A stretch of DNA of 5,541 bases from Planctomycetota bacterium (GTDB lineage: Bacteria; Planctomycetota; Planctomycetia; Pirellulales; Pirellulaceae): assembly GCA_023417165.1 (NCBI GenBank), contig JAEZGD010000265.1, positions 1 to 5,541 of the forward strand, written 5' to 3'. Below the pieces are notes generated by a model that saw only the letters and a list, made by a program, of their open reading frames with translations, was not told where the DNA came from and made no database searches. Shown here in pieces: positions 1-5,300 of this stretch. Within the stretch, counting starts at the first letter, position 1. The number at the start of each line of letters is the position of its first letter. A program made the translations under genes and the position numbers.

Positions 1-346
1 GCGCTTCACCTGTGATCTCGCCAGGCAGCAGTGCGCCGAGTTCTGATAGGTGCTCGCGCGCGTGACGCTGCAGCACCTCTTTGCTCTTGAGCCAACTCGC
101 CAGCTTCCGCCACTGCGCCGGCGTGCATACCGTGCGAGCGCCCATGCCGGCCGCCGCGTGATTCACGCCGCCGATAGCTACCGTCTCGATGGCGCTATGA
201 GCGGGATCGAAGCGGCGCACGATCAGCGTCTCGAGCGGCAGTTCTTTGGCGAGCAAATCGGCGATGTTTCCGGTCGACTCGTGGATTTCGATGTGCCGAC
301 ACGCCTCGCGCCAGACATCGAGCAGAAGATCCCGGAACCGCTGCAT
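1..346 (-). CDS. Probable GAF-domain regulator, N-terminal part (possible sigma-54 activator), truncated by window edge
   Basis: An open frame of 115 codons runs from the ATG at 346 off the left edge with no stop. The protein begins MQRFRDLLLDVWREACRHIE and continues through IADLLAKELPLETLIVRRFD to IETVAIGG. A long amphipathic helix, then alternating strand-like segments with a hydrophobic core, resembles the start of a GAF sensor domain (about residues 5-110). It reminds me of the N-termini of planctomycete 'sigma-54-interacting' regulators, but the diagnostic AAA+ motifs (GAFTGA, Walker A) would lie beyond the edge, so that class is an inference. An in-frame GTG at 361 (GTG AAA GAT AAC AGC ATG) is an alternative start; a TAA lies in frame just upstream of it. 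Neither start has a strong Shine-Dalgarno. It is divergent from the sulfate operon, which suggests it controls that operon. Confidence is high that it is a gene and moderate for the regulator call. Confidence 0.6.
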   Translation of the reverse strand, partial: MQRFRDLLLDVWREACRHIEIHESTGNIADLLAKELPLETLIVRRFDPAHSAIETVAIGGVNHAAAGMGARTVCTPAQWRKLASWLKSKEVLQRHAREHLSELGALLPGEITGEA

Positions 347-367
347 GCTGTTATCTTTCACAGAAAC

Positions 368-406
368 CCATCGTATTTAACGGAACAAAACCATCGTATT
401 TAACGG
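368..406. repeat. Tandem 16-bp direct repeat, probable regulator-binding sites
   Basis: CCATCGTATTTAACGG occurs at 368-383 and again at 391-406, both perfect, with a start-to-start spacing of 23 bp (about two helical turns). Each copy is a degenerate palindrome: the outer CC/GG, an inner T/A pair and the central AT are symmetric, and four of the remaining positions differ from perfect symmetry only by transitions. This suits a dimeric DNA-binding protein. The sites lie 111-149 bp upstream of the start predicted for the sigma-54-type promoter, within the usual range for activator sites. They also overlap the likely promoter of the minus-strand gene. The repeat is a direct observation; the operator role is inferred. 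Confidence 0.65.
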
Positions 407-421
407 CCGGTAGCATTGCAA
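393..421 (-). promoter_or_regulatory. Putative sigma-70-like promoter of the minus-strand regulator
   Basis: Read on the minus strand, TTGCAA (421-416) and TACGAT (398-393) are separated by exactly 17 bases. Each hexamer matches its consensus at four of six positions. Transcription would start near 386, about 40 bases before the ATG at 346. The -10 box lies inside the upstream copy of the 16-bp repeat and the other copy falls just after the predicted start, an arrangement typical of repression. The match is modest, and planctomycete housekeeping promoters are poorly characterised. Confidence 0.35.
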
Positions 422-441
422 GCAGCCCTATTTCTCGCCTC

Positions 442-464
442 GGCGGCCTAAATGCCGCCTTTTT
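442..464 (+). terminator. Plus-strand intrinsic terminator in the divergent control region
   Basis: GGCGGC (442-447) and GCCGCC (454-459) form a six-pair GC stem with a six-base loop (CTAAAT), followed directly by five T residues (460-464). This is a classic Rho-independent layout on the plus strand; the opposite strand lacks a T tract after the stem. It lies upstream of the predicted sulfate promoter, so it would not stop that transcript. It would instead end any rightward transcript that starts before 440, for example antisense transcription through the regulator gene. Confidence 0.6.
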
Positions 465-490
465 AACCGGATTCGCCCAGTTGTGCGGCT

Positions 491-505
491 TGGCATGGGT
501 GTTGC
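491..505 (+). promoter_or_regulatory. Sigma-54 (-24/-12) promoter of the sulfate operon
   Basis: TGGCATG (491-497), four bases, then TTGC (502-505) matches the TGGCACG-N4-TTGC consensus at all but one base. The invariant GG (492-493) and GC (504-505) have the correct spacing, and a T precedes the TGG as in the extended consensus. Transcription is predicted near 517, giving a leader of about 75 bases before the sbp start at 592. The site is the best promoter match between the divergent genes and points at the sulfate operon. Its reality depends on an upstream-bound activator, for which the repeats at 368-406 are the natural candidates. Confidence 0.6.
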
Positions 506-572
506 CTTATGGCTACCCGTCGCAACAGCACATGCGATACCAGTTCACCCACAACCTGATCGCCCACACCTC

Positions 573-583
573 AAGGAACGAGG
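573..583 (+). promoter_or_regulatory. Ribosome binding site of sbp, decides the start
   Basis: AAGGAACGAGG contains two Shine-Dalgarno-like cores; the second, GAGG (580-583), is eight bases before the ATG at 592. The frame is also open upstream, with an ATG at 532 and further codons back to 481. Only the 592 start places a short polar N-terminus directly before a hydrophobic signal sequence, so this site supports 592 over the longer options. Confidence 0.7.
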
Positions 584-591
584 CCCGCCCC

Positions 592-1692
592 ATGACTTCG
601 ACCCAGCATTCTTGGCTCTACCTAACGCTACTCCTTGTGGGTCTGACATGCGGGTGCACTTCGTCGAGCGATTCTGGCGCGTCGGGGAAAGCTGGCGGCA
701 AAGTGACGCTGCGCAACGTCTCGTACGATCCGACGCGCGAGCTCTATAAAGAATTCAACGATGCGTTCATCGCGCATTGGAAGGCAGAACACAACCAGGA
801 CGTCCATATCGAGAACTCGCACGGCGGCTCTGGCAAGCAAGCCCGCGCAGTGATCGATGGCAACGAAGCGGACGTCGTCACGCTGGCGCTGGCGTACGAC
901 ATTGATGTCATTGCCGAGAAGGGCAAGCTGCTGGATGCTGCGTGGCAATCGCGGTTGCCGCACAACAGCGCGCCGTACACCTCGACGATTGTCTTCTTGG
1001 TTCGCAAGGGCAATCCCAAGCAGATCAAGGACTGGGACGACCTGGTGAAAGGGGACGTGAAGATCATCACGCCCAACCCGAAGACCAGCGGTGGCGCTCG
1101 CTGGAACTACCTGGCCGCCTGGGGCTTCGCGCTGAAGCAAGAGTTCGGCGATCTGTCGAAGCTGAAAGACGCGACGCCGGAACAACGCCAGGCGGCTGAT
1201 GCCAAGGCCCGTGCGTTTGTTGCCGAAATCTTCAAGCGCGTGCCGGTGCTCGATTCGGGCGCTCGCGGTTCGACCAACACCTTCGTGCAACGCGAAGTGG
1301 GTGACGTGCTGCTGGCTTGGGAGAATGAAGCCTATCTGGCGGTCAAGGAACTCGGCCCAGAACGGTTCGAGATCGTAGTGCCCAGCATCAGCATTCTGGC
1401 GGAACCGCCGGTCGCGGTAGTCGACAAGAACGTCGCGAAGCATGGCACCGAAAAGGTCGCGCAAGGCTATCTCGAGTACCTGTACTCGGCGGAAGGCCAA
1501 GCATTGGCCGCCAAGCATTACTATCGTCCTGCGAAGGCTGACCTGGTCCCAGCCGAAGCGCTCTCGATCTTCAAAGAAGTGGACCTCTTCACGATTGACG
1601 ACGTGTTCGGCGGCTGGGTGAAGGCCCAAGCGGCACATTTCGACGACGGTGGCGTGTTCGACAAGATCTACGATCCGTCGGCCGACAAGTAA
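592..1692 (+). CDS. sbp: Sulfate-binding protein Sbp, probable lipoprotein
   Basis: The 366-residue protein is the extracytoplasmic sulfate receptor of the ABC importer. It starts with a short signal sequence (hydrophobic at about 8-19) ending in LTCGC, so Cys22 or Cys20 may be lipid-anchored; the lipobox is not ideal. The body matches E. coli Sbp closely: NVSYDPTRELY (42-52), SHGGSGKQA (76-84), ADVVTLALAYD (93-103), SAPYTSTIVFLVRKGNP (126-142), PNPKTSGGARWNYLAAWG (161-178), LDSGARGSTNTF (220-231) and DVLLAWENEA (238-247). The residues known to hold sulfate in the Salmonella protein are all present by alignment: Asp46, Ser80, Ser166, Gly167, Gly168, Ala224 and Trp243. A segment at about 184-210 is longer than in E. 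coli. It is first in the operon, with 12 bases to cysT. Thiosulfate binding is possible too, but the sequence is closer to Sbp than to CysP. Confidence 0.95.
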   Translation: MTSTQHSWLYLTLLLVGLTCGCTSSSDSGASGKAGGKVTLRNVSYDPTRELYKEFNDAFIAHWKAEHNQDVHIENSHGGSGKQARAVIDGNEADVVTLALAYDIDVIAEKGKLLDAAWQSRLPHNSAPYTSTIVFLVRKGNPKQIKDWDDLVKGDVKIITPNPKTSGGARWNYLAAWGFALKQEFGDLSKLKDATPEQRQAADAKARAFVAEIFKRVPVLDSGARGSTNTFVQREVGDVLLAWENEAYLAVKELGPERFEIVVPSISILAEPPVAVVDKNVAKHGTEKVAQGYLEYLYSAEGQALAAKHYYRPAKADLVPAEALSIFKEVDLFTIDDVFGGWVKAQAAHFDDGGVFDKIYDPSADK

Positions 1693-1704
1693 GGACACGT
1701 CGCC

Positions 1705-2544
1705 ATGCAAATCGCTTTGTTCCGCCCACGCGTGCTGCCCGGCTTCGGGCTCACGATGGGCTATACGCTGCTGTATCTCAGCTTGATTGTGCTATTGCCG
1801 CTGGCCGCGCTGTTTGCGCGCACGGCAGCGATGCCGTGGTCCGAGTTTTGGGAAACGGTGACGAACGCCCGCGTTGTTGCCGCCTATAAGCTGACCTTCG
1901 GCACGTCGCTCATCGGCGCGCTGGTGAACGTCGTCTTCGGGTTCATTGTGGCGTGGACGCTCGTGCGTTATCGCTTCCCCGGCTACAAGTTCATCGACGC
2001 GTTGGTGGACCTGCCGTTTGCCCTGCCAACGGCAGTCTCCGGCATCGCGCTGACGGCCATCTATGCCGACAACGGTTGGCTTGGCCAATGGCTGCAACCG
2101 CTCGGCATCAAGGCGGCCTACTCGCCGCTGGGTATCACGATTGCGTTGACGTTCATCGGGCTGCCGTTTGTAGTGCGCACGTTACAACCGGCCCTGGAAG
2201 AACTCGATGGCGAAACCGAAGAAGCCTCGGCCAGCTTGGGAGCAAATCGTTGGCAAACCTTTTGGCGAGTAATTCTGCCAACGGTGCTGCCGGCGCTGCT
2301 GACTGGCTTCGCTTTGGCCTTTGCACGAGCGCTCGGCGAGTACGGCTCGGTGGTATTCATCAGCAGCAATATTCCGATGGAAACGGAGATCGCGTCGCTG
2401 CTGATCATGACGAAGCTCGACGAGCATAACTATCAAGGCGCGACCGCGATTGCCGTCGTCATGCTGTTGGCTTCGTTCACAATCTTGCTGGCGATCAACG
2501 CTTTGCAGTGGTGGACCACGCGATCGTATCGGAAGGGAGCTTAA
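1705..2544 (+). CDS. cysT: Sulfate ABC transporter permease CysT (CysU)
   Basis: This 279-residue inner-membrane protein is one half of the sulfate channel. Its start (RPRVLPGFGLTMGYTLLYLS, residues 7-26) and body follow E. coli CysT/CysU, including ITNP-like VTNARVVAAYK (52-62), RYRFPG (88-93) and DLPFALPTAVSG (102-113). About six membrane segments are apparent: roughly 16-38, 62-86, 97-120, 140-160, 196-220 and 246-268. The cytoplasmic EAA loop that docks on CysA is at about 172-191 (EEASASLGANRWQTFWRVIL). ARALGEYGSVVFI (207-219) is the family's conserved end-of-domain motif. The ribosome binding site AAGGA (1691-1695) overlaps the sbp stop codon and lies nine bases before the ATG. The cysW ATG follows the stop after three bases. 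Confidence 0.95.
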   Translation: MQIALFRPRVLPGFGLTMGYTLLYLSLIVLLPLAALFARTAAMPWSEFWETVTNARVVAAYKLTFGTSLIGALVNVVFGFIVAWTLVRYRFPGYKFIDALVDLPFALPTAVSGIALTAIYADNGWLGQWLQPLGIKAAYSPLGITIALTFIGLPFVVRTLQPALEELDGETEEASASLGANRWQTFWRVILPTVLPALLTGFALAFARALGEYGSVVFISSNIPMETEIASLLIMTKLDEHNYQGATAIAVVMLLASFTILLAINALQWWTTRSYRKGA

Positions 2545-2547
2545 GCC

Positions 2548-3420
2548 ATGAGCGTTCAAAGCAAAGCGGCGAAGATCGCCGCGAAGGATCCGCTGTGGCT
2601 CAAGCTGTTGCTGATCAGCGTGACCGTGACATTTGTCGCCCTGGTGTTGGTATTGCCGCTGATGTCGGTGTTCGCCGAGGCGTTTCGCAAGGGCATCAAC
2701 GAATACCTCGAAAGCTTCAACAATCGCGCCGCCTGGCAAGCGATCAAGCTGACATTGCTGGCCGCAGGCATTGCGGTGCCGCTGAACATGGTGTTTGGCG
2801 TCGCGGCTTCGTGGGCGATTGCGAAATTTGATTTTCCGGGCAAAAGCCTGCTGATTACCGTCATCGATCTGCCGTTTGCGATCTCGCCGGTGATCTCGGG
2901 CCTGGTGTACGTGCTGCTGTTTGGTTTGCAAGGCTGGTTTGGCGAATGGCTCGCCGAGCGCGACATCAAGATCGTGTTTGCACTGCCAGGCATTGTGCTG
3001 GCGACCATTTTCGTGACCTTTCCGTTCGTCGCTCGCGAGTTGATTCCGCTGATGCAAGAACAAGGCTCGGAAGAGGAGCAAGCGGCGCGATCGCTGGGCG
3101 CCAGCGGTTGGCAGACGTTCTTTCGCGTCACGCTGCCGAACATTAAGTGGGCCCTGTTGTACGGCGTGATTCTGTGCAACGCCCGCGCGATGGGCGAGTT
3201 TGGCGCGGTATCGGTGGTGAGCAGCAATATTGCCGGGCAGACGACGATTCCGCTGCACGTGCAAGCTCTCTATGACGAATACAACGCGGTCGCCGCTTTT
3301 GCCATGGCATCGCTGCTGGCGCTGCTGGGCCTGGTGACGCTGGCCGCCAAGTCCTTCCTGGAATGGAAAGTCGCACAAGATCTGAATGCAACCCTTGAGC
3401 CGGACACGGCAGAGGCTTAA
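2548..3420 (+). CDS. cysW: Sulfate ABC transporter permease CysW
   Basis: This 290-residue protein is the second half of the sulfate channel and pairs with CysT. CysW hallmarks include SWAIAKFDFPGKSLLITVID (88-107), DLPFAISPVISGLVYVLLFG (107-126) and ARAMGEFGAVSVVSSNIAG (212-230). Membrane segments are expected near 18-43, 66-92, 102-126, 145-165, 202-222 and 247-270. The EAA loop for CysA contact is at about 176-197 (with QAARSLGASGWQTFFRVTLP). The strong ribosome binding site GGAAGGGAG (2531-2539) sits inside the end of cysT, with the ATG three bases after the cysT stop, so translation is probably coupled. It is paralogous to cysT, which explains the short shared stretch ending AGCAGCAATATT in both genes. 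The C-terminal tail (about 275-290) is polar and acidic. Confidence 0.95.
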   Translation: MSVQSKAAKIAAKDPLWLKLLLISVTVTFVALVLVLPLMSVFAEAFRKGINEYLESFNNRAAWQAIKLTLLAAGIAVPLNMVFGVAASWAIAKFDFPGKSLLITVIDLPFAISPVISGLVYVLLFGLQGWFGEWLAERDIKIVFALPGIVLATIFVTFPFVARELIPLMQEQGSEEEQAARSLGASGWQTFFRVTLPNIKWALLYGVILCNARAMGEFGAVSVVSSNIAGQTTIPLHVQALYDEYNAVAAFAMASLLALLGLVTLAAKSFLEWKVAQDLNATLEPDTAEA

Positions 3421-3423
3421 TCC

Positions 3424-4500
3424 ATGAGTATTGAAGTCAAGTCGGTATCGAAAACCTTTGGCAGCTATCGCGCTTTAGAGAATGTCAACCTGAAGGTAAA
3501 CGACGGCGAGTTGGTTGCGCTCTTGGGTCCTTCGGGATCGGGCAAAACCACGCTGCTGCGGATCATTGCGGGGCTGGAAACGCCCGACAACGACATTCAC
3601 ACCGCGATTCGCTTTCATGGCGAAGACGTCGGCCGTCGCCAGGTCGGCGAACGCCAGGTGGGATTCGTGTTTCAGCATTACGCGCTGTTTCGCCACATGA
3701 GCGTGTACGAAAACATTGCGTTTGGCTTGCGAGTTCGCCCGCGCGCTTTGCGTCCGTCGAAGCAAGCGATTCACGAAAAGGTAACCACGCTGCTGAAGCT
3801 GATTCAGCTGGAAGGATTTGGCAAACGGTTCCCCTCGCAGCTTTCAGGCGGACAGCGTCAACGCGTGGCACTCGCGCGGGCGCTGGCGATTGAACCCAAG
3901 GTGCTGCTGCTGGACGAACCGTTCGGCGCGCTCGACGCCAAAGTCCGCAAAGGCTTGCGCGAATGGCTGCGGCGCTTGCATGACGAGATTCACATCACCA
4001 GCGTGCTGGTGAGCCACGATCAGGAAGAAGCCCTAGAAGTGGCCGACCGCGTCGTGGTGATGAACAACGCCAAGATCGAACAGGTGGGCACGCCCGCCGA
4101 GGTGTTCCATCAGCCGGCTTCGGAATTTGTGATGGAATTCCTGGGCCAGGTGAATGTGTTTCGCGGTCGCATGCACGACGGCGCCGCCCTGGTAGGCAAT
4201 GCCACCTTTGATGTGCCGGGCATACGCGGCCAAGGGGGCAAGGAAGCCAATGTGTATGTGCGTCCGCACGAACTGGATATCGAGCGATTCGCCAATGGTG
4301 CTCCGAGTTTGCCGGCACGCGTATTGCGTTTGAATCCCGCCGGGGCGATTGCCAAGGTGGGGCTAGTGGCGCCCGATGGCAGCGACATTCAAGTCGATCT
4401 GACGCCGCATCGCTATGCCGAACTCGACCTGCAACCTGGCGAGCAAGTGTTCGTCACGCCACGAAAAGTGCGCGTGTTTGTCGACGACTACAGCATTTAA
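3424..4500 (+). CDS. cysA: Sulfate/thiosulfate import ATPase CysA
   Basis: The 358-residue protein is the cytoplasmic ATPase of the importer. All nucleotide-binding motifs are intact: Walker A GPSGSGKTT (35-43), Q-loop Gln84 in FVFQHYALFRHMSV, signature LSGGQRQRVALARAL (140-154), Walker B LLLDEP (161-166), D-loop GALD (168-171) and H-loop His198 in VSHDQEEA. FVFQHYALFRHM is characteristic of CysA within the importer ATPases. After about residue 240 comes a C-terminal TOBE-like regulatory domain (VYVRPHELDI at 277-286, ending in PRKVRVFVDDYSI). The length agrees with family members of roughly 350-365 residues. The ATG is three bases after the cysW stop, with AGAGG (3411-3415) eight bases ahead of it inside cysW. 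No defect was seen. Confidence 0.97.
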   Translation: MSIEVKSVSKTFGSYRALENVNLKVNDGELVALLGPSGSGKTTLLRIIAGLETPDNDIHTAIRFHGEDVGRRQVGERQVGFVFQHYALFRHMSVYENIAFGLRVRPRALRPSKQAIHEKVTTLLKLIQLEGFGKRFPSQLSGGQRQRVALARALAIEPKVLLLDEPFGALDAKVRKGLREWLRRLHDEIHITSVLVSHDQEEALEVADRVVVMNNAKIEQVGTPAEVFHQPASEFVMEFLGQVNVFRGRMHDGAALVGNATFDVPGIRGQGGKEANVYVRPHELDIERFANGAPSLPARVLRLNPAGAIAKVGLVAPDGSDIQVDLTPHRYAELDLQPGEQVFVTPRKVRVFVDDYSI

Positions 4501-4537
4501 TGATTTCACTCGCAGAGAGCGAACGAGGAGAGCCGTC

Positions 4538-4768
4538 ATGAGCCAACCTATCGATGCCAGAAACGGAAGCGCGCATCATGCAGGTGATGCAGTGAGCGCC
4601 GAATGGGCGCACATCCGCGAGGCGATGCGCGGCCTGCGTTTTGGCACTGTCAGCATCATCATCCAAGATGGCGTCGTCGTGCAGATCGACCGCCTGGAGA
4701 AGCGCCGCATCCGCCGCTCGGAAGCGGCCAGTAACAATAACAACCTTCCCAGCCGCACCTCGCACTAG
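4538..4768 (+). CDS. yezD: YezD/DUF2292 family small protein
   Basis: This 76-residue protein is probably the last gene of the operon, 37 bases after cysA. The core at about 22-59 (WAHIREAMRGLRFGTVSIII, then QDGVVVQIDRLEKRRI) fits the DUF2292/YezD pattern: a helix, GLRYGSV, a beta strand, DG-VVQI-R-EK-R. The flanks are low complexity and probably disordered (residues 1-20; an Asn-run tail at 66-69). GAGGAG (4525-4530), seven bases before the ATG, fixes this start; the frame is open further upstream into cysA but without comparable support. From memory, this family is often found beside assimilatory sulfur genes, so a role in sulfate uptake or assimilation is likely. No biochemical activity is known to me and no catalytic residues are evident. 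A six-pair hairpin (4713-4728) lies in its 3' part. Confidence 0.85.
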   Translation: MSQPIDARNGSAHHAGDAVSAEWAHIREAMRGLRFGTVSIIIQDGVVVQIDRLEKRRIRRSEAASNNNNLPSRTSH

Positions 4769-5178
4769 AACCTGCGTCCCGATTGAGCTTGTGCGCATAG
4801 CCAACCCGCATTGCGGGAGGCTTCCCATCCCATCCATGATCTCTCGCGCCTGACTGGGTCATCCCAGAGGACGCGCCGTCTCGCAAGAGCGCGTCCATGT
4901 CCCCGTTGCATTCACCAGGCGATCGTGCCGCAGCCTTGTCGCTCACTAGCGACAATCGGCCGCGCTGCGCCTGGAACCGGGCGACGGTTTGGCCGCTAAA
5001 TGCCACAGGTTTCTCGCATCTGATCAAGCCTGGCTTCTGTTCCTGTTCTGGGATCCTCGCCCGCTAGCTCGGGCAATTTCGCGTGCTTCGCTCCCGCCGT
5101 AGCACTGCCGTCTCGCAAGCCACTTCCCCCTACAAAGCTTTACCACAACACAACTTACCCACGCAAGGAACCAACGAG
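4769..5178. other. Gene-poor intergenic stretch after the sulfate operon
   Basis: I see no convincing gene here on either strand. The short open frames have no family resemblance and no good ribosome binding sites, and those on the minus strand overlap the YezD gene. The stretch contains several hairpins: CCCGC-ATT-GCGGG (4805-4817), the pair at 4854-4896, and GCCCG-N6-CGGGC (5059-5074). It also carries a 13-bp direct repeat, GCCGTCTCGCAAG, at 4875-4887 and 5107-5119. No clear promoter for the downstream genes was recognised. Confidence 0.5.
4854..4896 (+). terminator. Adjacent double hairpin, possible end of the sulfate operon
   Basis: CTGGG-TCAT-CCCAG (4854-4867) is followed after one base by GGACGCGC (4869-4876) pairing perfectly with GCGCGTCC (4889-4896). 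The 12-base loop of the second hairpin can form an extra three-pair stem (TCT/AGA) with a CGCA tetraloop. No T tract follows, so this is not a canonical intrinsic terminator. It could stabilise the 3' end of the operon mRNA, act with another termination factor, or belong to an unrecognised small RNA. It lies 86 bases after the yezD stop. Confidence 0.35.
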
Positions 5179-5262
5179 ATGAGTACTACATTTCGTGCCA
5201 TTACGGGCCTGCAACCGTGGGGGAAATCGTCCCGCCTCTCGATCGCCACACCTCACGTTTGA
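5179..5262 (+). CDS. Possible 27-residue peptide, unrecognised
   Basis: ATG AGT ACT ACA to TGA encodes a 27-residue basic peptide beginning MSTTFRAITGLQPWG. I do not recognise it. In favour is AAGGA (5165-5169), nine bases before the ATG, a better ribosome binding site than chance would usually supply. It ends 38 bases before the DUF1559 gene, so it could be a leader peptide or a short upstream frame in that transcript. Against it are its small size and the absence of membrane, cysteine or repeat features. It could be a chance frame. Confidence 0.3.
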   Translation: MSTTFRAITGLQPWGKSSRLSIATPHV

Positions 5263-5300
5263 ACGTCCACGGTTTTCTGTTTTATCCACTGGAGAAAGTC

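Noticed and set aside
50..403. Plus-strand open frame of 117 codons opposite the regulator gene
   Set aside because: The minus-strand frame over 1-346 has a coherent GAF-like sequence and continues to the edge. The plus-strand product is Arg/His-rich, unrecognisable, and reads through the repeats.
481..591. Longer N-terminus for Sbp from 481 or from the ATG at 532
   Set aside because: The extra residues would precede the signal sequence with an unrelated tail, the 481 start lies upstream of the predicted transcript start, and the good ribosome binding site belongs to 592.
628..1710. Long minus-strand open frame (360 codons) opposite sbp
   Set aside because: The plus strand encodes a clearly conserved Sbp over the same bases. 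The minus-strand translation is Arg/His-rich with no family resemblance, a usual by-product of high GC coding DNA.
2361..3233. Shared short nucleotide stretch (AGCAGCAATATT) in cysT and cysW
   Set aside because: It encodes the same SSNI motif in two paralogous permeases and is explained by common ancestry rather than a mobile or regulatory repeat.
2182..3378. Long minus-strand open frame (398 codons) opposite cysT and cysW
   Set aside because: It spans the junction of two well-recognised permease genes, and its translation is extremely rich in Gln, His and Arg with low complexity, as expected for the antisense of membrane-protein codons.
4713..4728. Hairpin GCCGCT-CGGA-AGCGGC inside yezD as a terminator
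   Set aside because: It lies within the coding sequence before the stop codon and no T tract follows, so termination there is unlikely.
4659..5027. Minus-strand open frame of 122 codons after the sulfate operon
   Set aside because: It overlaps the conserved part of the YezD gene in antisense, has no family resemblance and no clear ribosome binding site.
5059..5074. Hairpin GCCCG-N6-CGGGC as an intrinsic terminator
   Set aside because: The stem is only five pairs and is followed by AATTTC rather than a T tract; such stems are common by chance at this GC content.
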